DNA of 8,860 nt from Rhodopirellula sp. (GCA_002714565.1 PAXU01000097.1:48391-57250), one strand, 5' to 3'; numbered from the stretch's first letter, positions 1 through 7,479 are shown. A program made the numbers and translations. The notes: generated by a model not told the origin, from the sequence alone.

Positions 1-1212
1 CTGTTGTTAATCGCCAGTAGCCAGAGCCGTGCAGAAGAAATCCAGTGGAATGGGTTTCTCGGACCAGAGCGAAATGGGTGGGTGTCCTATTTTAAGCCGC
101 CAAAAATGTGGCCGCAGTCTCTTAAGCGAAAGTGGCAAGTAAAAGTTGGCGAAGGCTACGGTACCCCCCTAATAGCAAACGGATTGGTTTTTCAACACGC
201 GCGAGAAGGTGATAGCGAAGTTGTATGGTGTCTCAATCTTGAGAACGGCAAGATGAAATGGCAGCAAAGATACTCCGCGCCATTTAAGATCGGTGGAGGT
301 GGCCAATATCATGGAAAAGGGCCAAAGGCATGTCCGGTGTACGCCGACGGACGACTGTTTACGGTCAGCATTTCCGGCACGATGAGCGGTTGGGATGCGG
401 CGTCGGGTAAATTGCTCTGGACTCGCAACTTTGATGATCAATTCGGCAAGAGCCATCCATACTGGGGAGCATCCAGCTCACCTATCGTTGCCGAGGATAA
501 GGTGATTCTGCACTTTGGGACAGATGATGAGGGTGCATTGGTAGCCCTGGATGTAAAGTCCGGTGAGCCTGTTTGGTCGACCAGTCGAGACGGAGCCTCA
601 TACTCATCTCCATTAGTGAGCGAATTGGAAGGAGTAAAGCAGGTAATACAGTGGACCCACAACGCGCTATTGGGGGTGGAACTGAGTACCGGTCAACGGT
701 TGTGGTCTCACCCATTTCCACATGTTGGACATAACCAAAACATGCCAACGCCGTGTGTACATGAGGGGAACGTGTTAATTGGCGGTGAGAATCGAGGGTT
801 ATACAGCCTTAAGCCACATCGGGTAAACGGCAAGTGGGTAGTGAGAGAGAATTGGTTTCAGGAGCAAGTTGCATTTGACATGAGTTCGGCCGTGATGAAC
901 GGTGATCGCCTGTTTGGAATGTCACACTACAAGAGCGGCCAGCTGGTGTGTGTTGATGCTACTAGCGGTAAAATCGTATGGAGCGGCCCGCCAAGAGTTG
1001 GAGCGAATGTCACATTTTTATCTGTGCAGGGAGCTGTGCTAGCGCTTCGTGATAATGGCGTTCTCCAAATACTCGATCCGTCGGCCGATCAATATAAGTT
1101 GATTGCCGAGTATGAGACTTCTAATACGGCGTCCTGGGCACCACCGACGTTGACGGAGGACGGTGTACTTGTGAAGGGTGCCGAATTGTTATCTCTATGG
1201 ATGATTCGTTAA
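1..1212 (+). CDS. PQQ-type (BamB-like) beta-propeller protein, 5' end cut off
   Basis: This is the 3' part of a gene that enters from the left edge in frame; 403 residues are visible. The first residues (LLIASSQSRA, then EEIQWNGFLG) look like the end of a signal peptide with cleavage near SRA|EE, so probably only a short N-terminal piece is missing and the protein is exported. The body is a series of PQQ-like propeller blades: GYGTPLIANGLVF, then CLNLENGKMKW, AASGKLLW, ALDVKSGEPVW, VELSTGQRLW and VDATSGKIVW. The repeated D/E-x-x-[ST/N]-G-[K/E/Q]-x-x-W signature is typical of PQQ_2 repeats. In planctomycetes such proteins are numerous, usually uncharacterised, and generally thought to be scaffold or interaction proteins; PQQ binding or dehydrogenase activity cannot be claimed from the repeats. 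The final blade ends at a TAA stop, so the C-terminus is complete. The family call is firm, the role unknown. Confidence 0.85.
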   Translation: MLLIASSQSRAEEIQWNGFLGPERNGWVSYFKPPKMWPQSLKRKWQVKVGEGYGTPLIANGLVFQHAREGDSEVVWCLNLENGKMKWQQRYSAPFKIGGGGQYHGKGPKACPVYADGRLFTVSISGTMSGWDAASGKLLWTRNFDDQFGKSHPYWGASSSPIVAEDKVILHFGTDDEGALVALDVKSGEPVWSTSRDGASYSSPLVSELEGVKQVIQWTHNALLGVELSTGQRLWSHPFPHVGHNQNMPTPCVHEGNVLIGGENRGLYSLKPHRVNGKWVVRENWFQEQVAFDMSSAVMNGDRLFGMSHYKSGQLVCVDATSGKIVWSGPPRVGANVTFLSVQGAVLALRDNGVLQILDPSADQYKLIAEYETSNTASWAPPTLTEDGVLVKGAELLSLWMIR

Positions 1213-1505
1213 AGTAGCTTCTTAAGAACACTTATTTATCGCGCGGACCGGAAAATGATCTCAATATCGGTGGCGCGAACTTGTGGCTTGATAGGTTGAT
1301 TTCTGTGGTTATTACTTCGAGAGCGTGGTAACCAAGCACGATCTCAGCAGAACCGTTTCCGATAAAGTCGTACCTTGTACGGTCCTCCGACAAATCCGTG
1401 TAAGCGTAGGTTGTTATCCTGTGCGGCGGAATCTGTGGCTAATTACCAGAGCACAGCTGAGACGGTGAAAAGGCGGATCAAGGTCTTCGTCACACTATTA
1501 CCGAT
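1213..1505. other. Convergent intergenic gap, no intact gene
   Basis: This 293-nt stretch separates the 3' ends of the propeller gene (+) and the lyase-family gene (-). No intact gene with a credible start was found. It contains a perfect 10-bp palindrome TTCTTAAGAA at 1219-1228 just after the propeller stop and a hairpin at 1306-1334. On the minus strand there is an open stretch without a good start (1232-1438), overlapping another frame (1236-1493) that begins like a signal peptide but carries two stops. These may be remnants of a decayed gene at the end of the minus-strand operon, or chance. Confidence 0.6.
1306..1334 (+). terminator. Possible terminator hairpin without a U tract
   Basis: TGGTTATTAC and GTGGTAACCA can pair as a 10-bp stem around the 9-nt loop TTCGAGAGC. 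Two of the pairs are G-U in the plus-strand transcript and would be A-C mismatches in the minus-strand transcript, so the structure favours the plus strand, downstream of the propeller gene. No run of T follows, so it is not a canonical intrinsic terminator. Confidence 0.2.
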
Positions 1506-2438
1506 TTAGAGCTCCAACATTTCCGGGAAATGCTCTGCATACCAATCTCTCCAGATGCAGTAGTCTTCTTCCGACGGCGAAATATATGGTGCGCGGTTGT
1601 TCTGTGTTGTATTTAGAAATCCCGAAGCGATGGCCCCTAGGCGATCATAAGCACTATCGGTAAACCCTCGTGGCTCAAACTCATCGCCAAGAAACTGAAA
1701 CAGTTTTTCAAACTTGCGACTTAATTCCTTGCAATCTTCACTTTCCGGGACATTGTTGATTAAGTCCCAGTAATGCAGGCAAACGCGAGGATTCCAGTAA
1801 ACTACGCTACTGCAACCTCCAGCGGCACCATGTGGAACAAGTGACTTCCAGGAACCTTCTCCAACGAAGACGTTTACGATGTTGGATAACTGGCTGCAAC
1901 CTTCTGTGGTGTATCCAACTGTTCCGGCGTTGGCTTTCACCATCAGATAATTTGGAAGTTCGGAGTGAATGTTGTTGTGTTGTTCGACGGTCAGCGTCAC
2001 TTTGGAACGCGTAGTTTCATAAATGCTAAGCGGTAGATGATCGCAAGCTTCCGATACATCCCTGAAAAATGAGATAATCTGTTTTTCATCGACAGGCATC
2101 CAGTAAGGAAGTGCAACTTGAATGGCGTCTGCTCCAATCTCAGCTGCAAAAGCAGCCCGTCTTTGGGCTCCCAGGGTATAAGTGGATGTAACGCCGATCA
2201 TGATTGGAGTTGGATAGTCTGCCGCAGCATTAACAGTAGCGGAGGCTATCTCTTTATATTCCGCGAATTCCATCGCGTAGAATTCACCTGTCGTGCCACC
2301 AGTGTAGACGCCCGGGATACCAGCGCGGCAGCACTTAACCACATCTGATTGATAAGTGGACTTGTCGAACTCATTTCGTTGAGTCCACGACACTGGTAAC
2401 CCAGCCCAGGGGCCTCGCATGGTGGTGCGGTCTAACAT
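1506..2438 (-). CDS. Dihydrodipicolinate synthase / N-acetylneuraminate lyase family protein
   Basis: The 310-residue protein has the length and motifs of the class I Schiff-base (beta/alpha)8 lyase-synthase family. GGTTGE (residues 47-52) is the keto-acid carboxylate loop, Tyr140 in SIYETTRS is the catalytic tyrosine, and Lys168 in MVKANAG is the Schiff-base lysine. These enzymes add pyruvate to, or split it from, an aldehyde, or act on related 2-keto-3-deoxy acids, in the cytoplasm. The catalytic tyrosine is followed by E-T-T-R rather than the N-x-P-x-R of true lysine-pathway DapA, and the gene sits behind a symporter and a hydrolase. A catabolic aldolase or dehydratase is therefore more likely than lysine synthesis. 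It is the last gene of the operon: its ATG overlaps the end of the amidohydrolase gene by 7 nt, and an AAGGAAA ribosome site about 7 nt upstream supports this start. The substrate is not determinable. Confidence 0.85.
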   Translation of the reverse strand: MLDRTTMRGPWAGLPVSWTQRNEFDKSTYQSDVVKCCRAGIPGVYTGGTTGEFYAMEFAEYKEIASATVNAAADYPTPIMIGVTSTYTLGAQRRAAFAAEIGADAIQVALPYWMPVDEKQIISFFRDVSEACDHLPLSIYETTRSKVTLTVEQHNNIHSELPNYLMVKANAGTVGYTTEGCSQLSNIVNVFVGEGSWKSLVPHGAAGGCSSVVYWNPRVCLHYWDLINNVPESEDCKELSRKFEKLFQFLGDEFEPRGFTDSAYDRLGAIASGFLNTTQNNRAPYISPSEEDYCIWRDWYAEHFPEMLEL

Positions 2439-3268
2439 GTGCTATTTCCTTCAAATAGTTCTGGGGACCAAACACGCTCCGCATTGCCTCGAAGAATCAG
2501 TCGTTTGGCTTCGTCGTCGATGTCTGCATGGACGATGCGCGCATGTTGCATGGCAGTGTGATAAAGCGGGGTGTCAGTGCCAAAGAGAATACGGTCTGCA
2601 CCGACTTCGCGCACTGCCCATTCGAGTAATCCGGGGGCCAGCGATCGCGCACTCGACGTATCAACAATGACATTTTCGTGTTTCGATTGCTGTATGGCGC
2701 GTACTTGTAATTCAGGATCCCCGGTTGCTCCGCCCCCATTCCCCAAGTGTGCAAGCAATAAGGTGATATTCGAGTGACGATTGGCGAACGGTATGAAATC
2801 AGCCGGCCAACTATACGGATCTCCGCTGTGAACGAGAACCACTGCATCGTGTTGCGCAGCGAAATCAAACAACGCATCACCATGTTCAGTAATGGGGTAA
2901 ACGTGCTCTTCCGGGTGCAACTTGATGCCCACGCATTTGGGAGACTGCAGCATCTCCGCTGCCTGTTGATAACTGTCAGGCTGTAGAGGGTTAATGACTA
3001 CCCACTGCAATAACCCATGTGTTTCGGACACGACCTCGGCGGCGTCTCGATTACCTTGGCATGTGTCAGCTTTTCCACGCGGGAGTAGTGCAAGTAATGG
3101 TGACGCGATCGTCGTCCCCACGTTTACGGCCTTTGCACGACGAACAACCTCTGCAGCCGAGCCACTCACAAAGCCATTCGTTAAGTCAGAGTTTCCATCT
3201 CTGTGATATGTGCCGTAGTGAGCGTGTACGTCAATGGCCACGATTTGTGTTGTCGCTTCTAAACTCAT
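2432..3268 (-). CDS. Amidohydrolase, COG2159-like TIM-barrel metal-dependent hydrolase
   Basis: The 278-residue protein matches the Amidohydro_2 type of metal-dependent TIM-barrel hydrolase. The metal and active-site motifs appear in order: HxH in DVHAHYG (His15, His17), GIKLHPE (Lys116, His118), LVHSGDP (His147), LLAHLG (His174) and ILFGTDTP (Asp232). No signal peptide is visible, so it should be cytoplasmic. Relatives hydrolyse lactones or amides or decarboxylate acids. The start at 3268 is preferred over an in-frame ATG at 3307: it forms an ATGA overlap with the symporter stop and has GGAG 8 nt upstream, whereas the longer form would overlap the symporter by 43 nt and add 13 residues before the usual start of the fold. 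Its position between symporter and lyase-family gene suggests a step that opens or trims the imported compound. The family call is good, the substrate unknown. Confidence 0.82.
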   Translation of the reverse strand: MSLEATTQIVAIDVHAHYGTYHRDGNSDLTNGFVSGSAAEVVRRAKAVNVGTTIASPLLALLPRGKADTCQGNRDAAEVVSETHGLLQWVVINPLQPDSYQQAAEMLQSPKCVGIKLHPEEHVYPITEHGDALFDFAAQHDAVVLVHSGDPYSWPADFIPFANRHSNITLLLAHLGNGGGATGDPELQVRAIQQSKHENVIVDTSSARSLAPGLLEWAVREVGADRILFGTDTPLYHTAMQHARIVHADIDDEAKRLILRGNAERVWSPELFEGNSTC

Positions 3269-4947
3269 CCGGCGTGCTCCGTTTTTCGATTGCAGATCGC
3301 CTTCCATAAATACTCTCGTGTCTCTTCTTTCTTACGGTTGGGGAATATAAAGGAAGCCACAAAGGCAGAGAAAACACCGCCGACCACAGCAAACGGCGTG
3401 ATCAGGAAAATGCTTGGCCCTTTGTCCAATTCTAAAGCCAATTCGTACGTAGGCTGTTCAGATAGACCCAGCATCCAATTAATCTCGACACTCCATGCGG
3501 TGTATGTGGATGTCATAAGAGACATGGCAGTACCAATGAGGATTGCTTTTTGCCCTACACGTGGAAGAAATAGTCCCGCTATGTACATCGTTCCAAGCGG
3601 ACCGAGAGCAAGATTAAATGTCCTCGCGGTATAACCCAAAATATTGTCACGATTTGGAGCCAGAAACATCTCGTATGCAAAAATCGTACAGGTCATACCA
3701 ATCAACAGCGTCACTCCCTTTGCGAGAGTTAATGCAGACCTTTCCGTTAAATCAGGTTTAAGCCGTTTTGCGAAGTCCACAGTGACGACGGCAGAGATGG
3801 AATTCAAACCGCTATCCAGGCTGGACATCGCCACTGCAAATAAAGCTGCAATCACGAGGCCTGAAACGCCAATCGGCAATCCGTGTTCTATAAAGTGTGG
3901 AAATACTTTATCTGATACTGCTGGATCTCTCGGGTTGGAGACGCCATCAATGATCTCGGTTGCGAACTGTGGATCAAGGTAGTAACTCAATAGTGCCATA
4001 CCACAAAGCGAAAGCAGAATCAGTAATGCTACATCGCCAACATAGTTAACAATATTACCCCGTTGTGCCGCCTTTACATCCTTGGTTGTTAGATACCTTT
4101 GGACGGCAACTTGATCGGCAACAAAGGTACAGGTTTGCCAGGCAATCCCGTGACAAATGGTAAAGAAGATTACATTTCGATTCGTTATATCGAATGAAAA
4201 CCATTCAGGAAAACCTCCCTGGGTGTCGCTTTCGGTTGTGAGAGTATTCCACCAGTCTGTTGGACCGGTACCTGTGTGATATGCAACGAAAAATATCGTC
4301 AAAACCACACCAAGAAATAATGCGATGAATTGTGCGACATCAGTCCAAATAACGGCCTTTATTCCACCGAGCATCGTGTAAATGGTGGCAAGGATACCTA
4401 CGGACCAAAGTACCTGAGTGGTCCATTCATGAAGGTTTGGATGCCATGGAAGTGAGGACTCGGCGATTTCATGTGTTATTTGGGCAACCGCTTCAGACGC
4501 AGTCAAAACGATGATGGCCATCCATAGTAATCGCAAGATGAATATGAACAGGCTAGCCGCTACCCACCGGGTTGTTAGGCCAAATCGCGGCTCAAGGTAT
4601 TCATAGATACTGGTGACATTCAAATTCATGAACATCGGTATCCAGAGCCGGTTGGTAATGAAAAACGTGATAGGAAGGGCTAGAAATGAAAGTGCTAATG
4701 CTGGTCCATGCTGGATCATCTCTCCGGGCGACGCCAGATAAGAAAGCGTTGATAACATCGTAGCGATGATGCTAAGGCCTACAGCCATCCATGGCATGGA
4801 ACGACTTGCAACGAAGTAATCCTGTGACTTGCTTTGACCACGTGAAAACAACCAGCCAGCAACAAGAATTGCAGCCATATAAACAAACACGACAGCGAGA
4901 TCGATTGCGTGAAGTCCGGTGGCCAGCAAGTTGTGAGGTGTAAACAC
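3265..4947 (-). CDS. Sodium:solute symporter (SSS family)
   Basis: The 560-residue integral membrane protein has the SSS (SLC5-like) pattern: a first hydrophobic segment at about 17-34, then SQDYFVASRSMPWM (about 41-54), where a D-Y-F/Y-x-A-x-R stretch is typical before the second helix. GGIKAVIWTD (194-203) is the family hallmark, and AMSSLDSGLNS (373-383) corresponds to the serine-bearing helix that holds the Na2 sodium in vSGLT-type structures. About 12-13 hydrophobic segments are present, ending in a basic cytoplasmic tail. It should import a solute with sodium; members carry sugars, sialic acid, carboxylates and amino acids, so the substrate is open. The start codon is GTG with no visible ribosome site, and no better in-frame start exists before the upstream TAG. 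It is the first gene of the operon and should feed the amidohydrolase and lyase-family enzymes. Confidence 0.9.
   Translation of the reverse strand: MFTPHNLLATGLHAIDLAVVFVYMAAILVAGWLFSRGQSKSQDYFVASRSMPWMAVGLSIIATMLSTLSYLASPGEMIQHGPALALSFLALPITFFITNRLWIPMFMNLNVTSIYEYLEPRFGLTTRWVAASLFIFILRLLWMAIIVLTASEAVAQITHEIAESSLPWHPNLHEWTTQVLWSVGILATIYTMLGGIKAVIWTDVAQFIALFLGVVLTIFFVAYHTGTGPTDWWNTLTTESDTQGGFPEWFSFDITNRNVIFFTICHGIAWQTCTFVADQVAVQRYLTTKDVKAAQRGNIVNYVGDVALLILLSLCGMALLSYYLDPQFATEIIDGVSNPRDPAVSDKVFPHFIEHGLPIGVSGLVIAALFAVAMSSLDSGLNSISAVVTVDFAKRLKPDLTERSALTLAKGVTLLIGMTCTIFAYEMFLAPNRDNILGYTARTFNLALGPLGTMYIAGLFLPRVGQKAILIGTAMSLMTSTYTAWSVEINWMLGLSEQPTYELALELDKGPSIFLITPFAVVGGVFSAFVASFIFPNRKKEETREYLWKAICNRKTEHAG
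3277..3280 (-). promoter_or_regulatory. Ribosome binding site that sets the amidohydrolase start
   Basis: GGAG on the minus strand lies 8 nt before the ATG at 3268, inside the last codons of the symporter gene. With the ATGA stop/start overlap it argues for translational coupling and for the shorter amidohydrolase. Confidence 0.6.
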
Positions 4948-4954
4948 AGTGAGT

Positions 4955-4982
4955 GTAATAATTAGAGTTTCTTTGATGTCGT
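4955..4982 (-). promoter_or_regulatory. Candidate promoter of the symporter operon
   Basis: On the minus strand, ACGACA (4 of 6 to TTGACA) and TATTAC (4 of 6 to TATAAT) are 16 nt apart. The -10 ends 7 nt before the GTG start, which would put the transcript start at or next to the start codon and would explain the missing ribosome site. The -35 overlaps one arm of the palindrome at 4975-4992. This is pattern matching only. Confidence 0.25.
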
Positions 4983-4992
4983 TTACGACATC
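4975..4992. promoter_or_regulatory. Palindromic operator candidate 1
   Basis: GATGTCGTTTACGACATC is an 8-bp perfect inverted repeat (GATGTCGT/ACGACATC) around TT, 28 nt upstream of the symporter start. Size and symmetry fit a dimeric repressor or activator of LacI or GntR type. A related palindrome lies about 55 bp away at 5034-5043. Confidence 0.5.
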
Positions 4993-5033
4993 CTACCTGA
5001 TCCCAAGGTGGATTTCGCCTGAACAAGTCTAAG

Positions 5034-5043
5034 TCGTTAACGA
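5034..5043. promoter_or_regulatory. Palindromic operator candidate 2
   Basis: TCGTTAACGA is a perfect 10-bp palindrome. With its left neighbour it reads GTCGTTAACGA, one base different from the core GTCGTTTACGA of the site at 4975-4992. It lies about 60 nt upstream of the gene at 5104. A weak plus-strand promoter (TCGTTA, 17 nt, TACGAT at 5057-5062) would have its -35 inside this palindrome. Confidence 0.35.
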
Positions 5044-5103
5044 AGGACAGCTTTGGTACGATGATAGGTGTAAGCGTAATGATGCCAGCATGTGGAAAGA
5101 GTC

Positions 5104-6543
5104 ATGAGAATACACATGAGATGTGGAAGTTGTTTGCCAATACGGTCGCTTGTCGTCAGCCTGTGCGTCGCATGGATAATAAGTACCTCGGTAGCCGCTG
5201 ACGAACCCCTAGAAATAGGCACATCTCCGCAGTTATTTGCTGACGACTTTCTAATCGAGTCGTCGCGCCACCTTCGCAGGGTTGCTCATCAAGCGGTCAA
5301 GGCAAATGACGGAGAACCCATTTTTACGAGTGGGAGATTGTACGGCACTGTCTTGTATGACGACGGTAAATTCAAGATGTGGTGGAGGCATCAGAGTCAA
5401 TCTGGATACTCTTATGCTGAATCCGTCGATGGTGTGAGTTTTGAGACGAAAGCAGAACTGTCTGGAATCAATTTTGCTGGAGATTATACACTGGCGGTAG
5501 AGATTGATGAGAACGCTCCGGATGAGAGTGCGAAATTCATCGCTGGGTATGATGCACCCGGAATGGCCGCTGGCATCGCGAAGTCTACCGACGGGATCAA
5601 CTGGACTCCTCTCAACGATGGTAAGCCGGTCACACATCGAGCCGCCGATACTTATAACCAGGTTCTTTGGGACAAAGCTGCGGGTCATTACAAACTATTC
5701 ACTCGTACGGACTTTGGTGCCGGTGGCGGTGCCGGCGAAGTGCGTGGTCATCGTGTTATGACGAATCCCAATATTCACGAAGATCCAACGAACTGGGAAC
5801 TTGTCAAAGAGTGGATCTTTCACATTCATGGAGAGTCTGAAAAGCAACGTCGACAGATTTACGCACTCACCGATTGGATTTATCACGGACAACATTTTTC
5901 TCTGATGAGTGTCTACGAACATATCGATGACTTCAGCGAAGGCCCACAAGACAAAAACAAGCGGCACGACAAAGACGTGATGAATATTTACCTCGGGAGA
6001 AGTCGCGACGGTGCGAGTTGGGATCTAAGTTCCGTCTATGCGGAAAAACCACTGATCGAGCGAGGTGGCGAAGGTGCGTTTGATAATGGAATTGCTATCG
6101 CGGCGTCTAGCATCGTGACACATGATAACAAGCACTGGATCTATTACAGCGGTTGGAATGAACGGCATGGAAATGCAGATGAGCCTCGCGAAAGAGATGC
6201 GGCGATTGGATTGGCTACGATGCGTTTGGAAGGATTCTATTCACTACAGGCAAAGGAACGGAAAGGAACCATGACAACACGGGCGTTTGTCTTGGGTGGC
6301 GATGAAATTCAAATCAACGTTAAAGCGGTGGCAGGTGAAGTGACTGCAGAGATTTTCGACGCACGCGGTAAGACCATTCCGGAGTTTAGTGGCGAGAACG
6401 CAGCATCGCTTATTAAGGTTAACGATGTGCGTGCGGTTTTAAAGTGGCCACAATCGCTCGCAAGACTGAATGGCTCAGTAATTAAACTGAAACTAACCAT
6501 GAAGAATGCGCACGTTTATGCAATGAAGGTCAATAAATCCTAG
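5104..6543 (+). CDS. Secreted GH32-like five-bladed propeller protein with C-terminal beta domain
   Basis: The 479-residue protein starts with a basic stretch and hydrophobic core ending in STSVA (signal peptide about 1-31), so it should be exported. The mature part begins with LFADDFLIES (44-53), GTVLYDDGKFKMWW (81-94) and YAESVDGVSF (104-113), the pattern of planctomycete proteins annotated as resembling the GH32 N-terminal propeller. Later repeats include AKSTDGINW (159-167) and LGRSRDGASWDL (297-308). From about 375 (LEGFYSLQA, TMTTRAFVLGG) a beta-sandwich-like tail follows, also typical of the group. The GH32 WxNDPNG and EC motifs are not seen, so catalysis is unproven; binding or cleavage of an extracellular glycan is the best guess. 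The ATG at 5104 is chosen over GTG at 5092 because GGAAAG lies 5 nt upstream. It diverges from the symporter operon across a shared control region and precedes the reductase by 67 nt. Confidence 0.78.
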   Translation: MRIHMRCGSCLPIRSLVVSLCVAWIISTSVAADEPLEIGTSPQLFADDFLIESSRHLRRVAHQAVKANDGEPIFTSGRLYGTVLYDDGKFKMWWRHQSQSGYSYAESVDGVSFETKAELSGINFAGDYTLAVEIDENAPDESAKFIAGYDAPGMAAGIAKSTDGINWTPLNDGKPVTHRAADTYNQVLWDKAAGHYKLFTRTDFGAGGGAGEVRGHRVMTNPNIHEDPTNWELVKEWIFHIHGESEKQRRQIYALTDWIYHGQHFSLMSVYEHIDDFSEGPQDKNKRHDKDVMNIYLGRSRDGASWDLSSVYAEKPLIERGGEGAFDNGIAIAASSIVTHDNKHWIYYSGWNERHGNADEPRERDAAIGLATMRLEGFYSLQAKERKGTMTTRAFVLGGDEIQINVKAVAGEVTAEIFDARGKTIPEFSGENAASLIKVNDVRAVLKWPQSLARLNGSVIKLKLTMKNAHVYAMKVNKS

Positions 6544-6610
6544 TTAGGCCGTTATTATCTTAGAGTGGTCGGATAGGAAGACCGCCATTACAATCGGGCA
6601 CGAGAAACAG

Positions 6611-7477
6611 ATGATGCAATACCAACAGCTTGGGCAAAGCGATCTTACGGTTAGTCAAGTCGGCATGGGGTGTGTGACTTTTGGCCGGGAGATCAACGAA
6701 CGGACATCTCTGGAGATTCTCGATCACGCTTTTGATCGTGGGATTACGCTTTTTGACACTGCGGAGGCGTATGGCGGCGGTGCTAGCGAAGAGATTCTCG
6801 GTAAGTGGATGGCACTACGAGGTACTCGAGACAAGCTTGTTCTGGCATCGAAGGTTTCCGGTACCTTGTCTTACGATCGAATCGTGAGCTCAGCTAATGA
6901 GAGTCTAAGACGCCTTGGTGTAAACCATATTGACCTTTTTCAGTTACATGTTTGGGATGAAATAACATCACTGGAAGAGTCGTTACGTGCACTGTCGGAT
7001 TTACAACAGCAAGGGAAAGTGCGGTATGTCGGTTGTAGTAACTACAATGCCGAACAACTTGCCCGTGCGCTGGCCATTGCACATGAAAATGGTTGGCACC
7101 GAATGGAATCCATCCAGCCCCCATATAATCTTGTGCAGCGAGAGATCGAGGCTGACATTTTGCCGTTATGCATAGACCAGCAACTTGGGGTTATCAGCTA
7201 TAGCCCGCTCGGAGCAGGATTTCTGACCGGCAAATATCGAAGAGGTGGAGAGGTGCCCGAGGGAACTCGATTTGATGTCATTCCTGGTCACCAGCCGATT
7301 TACTTTACCGAGCATGGCTATTCAGTTCTTGATGAGTTAGATCGCCAATCAACGGACACAGGGTTGTCATTGGTGCAATTGTCGTTGCAATGGGTATTGA
7401 ATCAGCCGGGAATAACATCTGTGCTGATCGGGGCACGTAACCTAAGTCAGGTGGATCAAATGGTGGATCTGATTTGA
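6611..7477 (+). CDS. Aldo/keto reductase
   Basis: The 288-residue NAD(P)H-dependent oxidoreductase has the full aldo/keto reductase tetrad: Asp49 and Tyr54 in FDTAEAYGGG, Lys81 in LASKVSG and His113 in LFQLHVWDE. GCSNYN, SYSPLGAGFLTGKY and SVLIGARN match the later barrel strands and the cofactor-phosphate loop. The N-terminal QYQQLGQSDLTVSQVGMGC is the classic opening of the AKR family that includes sugar dehydrogenases and YajO-like enzymes. No signal peptide is present, so it is cytoplasmic. It probably interconverts an aldehyde or sugar with its alcohol or lactone. The chain stops after DQMVDLI, some 20-40 residues sooner than many relatives, which continue with a further helix. It follows the propeller gene by 67 nt on the same strand, probably in one transcript. 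The ribosome site is weak and a second ATG follows at once. Confidence 0.88.
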   Translation: MMQYQQLGQSDLTVSQVGMGCVTFGREINERTSLEILDHAFDRGITLFDTAEAYGGGASEEILGKWMALRGTRDKLVLASKVSGTLSYDRIVSSANESLRRLGVNHIDLFQLHVWDEITSLEESLRALSDLQQQGKVRYVGCSNYNAEQLARALAIAHENGWHRMESIQPPYNLVQREIEADILPLCIDQQLGVISYSPLGAGFLTGKYRRGGEVPEGTRFDVIPGHQPIYFTEHGYSVLDELDRQSTDTGLSLVQLSLQWVLNQPGITSVLIGARNLSQVDQMVDLI

Positions 7478-7479
7478 TC
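7454..7479. terminator. Hairpin at the convergent reductase/ThuA ends
   Basis: GATCAAAT and ATTTGATC form a perfect 8-bp stem around a 10-nt loop, straddling the reductase stop codon 24 nt before the ThuA stop. It is symmetric, so it could act on both converging transcripts, but no T run follows on either strand. Confidence 0.3.

Noticed and set aside
1863..1887. Operator-like CGTTTACGAT within an inverted repeat CCAAC/GTTGG
   Set aside because: It lies inside the coding region of the lyase-family gene and lacks the symmetric GTCGTTWACGA core.
2497..2883. Second minus-strand open frame of 128 codons inside the amidohydrolase
   Set aside because: It is an out-of-frame shadow; the amidohydrolase frame contains all the metal-binding motifs.
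3269..3307. Extended amidohydrolase start at ATG 3307
   Set aside because: It would overlap the symporter gene by 43 nt; the ATG at 3268 has a GGAG site and the usual ATGA coupling.
5251..5688. Minus-strand open frame of 145 codons opposite the propeller gene
   Set aside because: It is antisense to a gene with clear family motifs and a signal peptide, and its own translation shows no recognisable domain.
6563..6588. Short hairpin (GTGGTC/GACCGC) between the propeller gene and the reductase
   Set aside because: The stem is six pairs with a wobble and no T run follows, so neither termination nor regulation can be supported.
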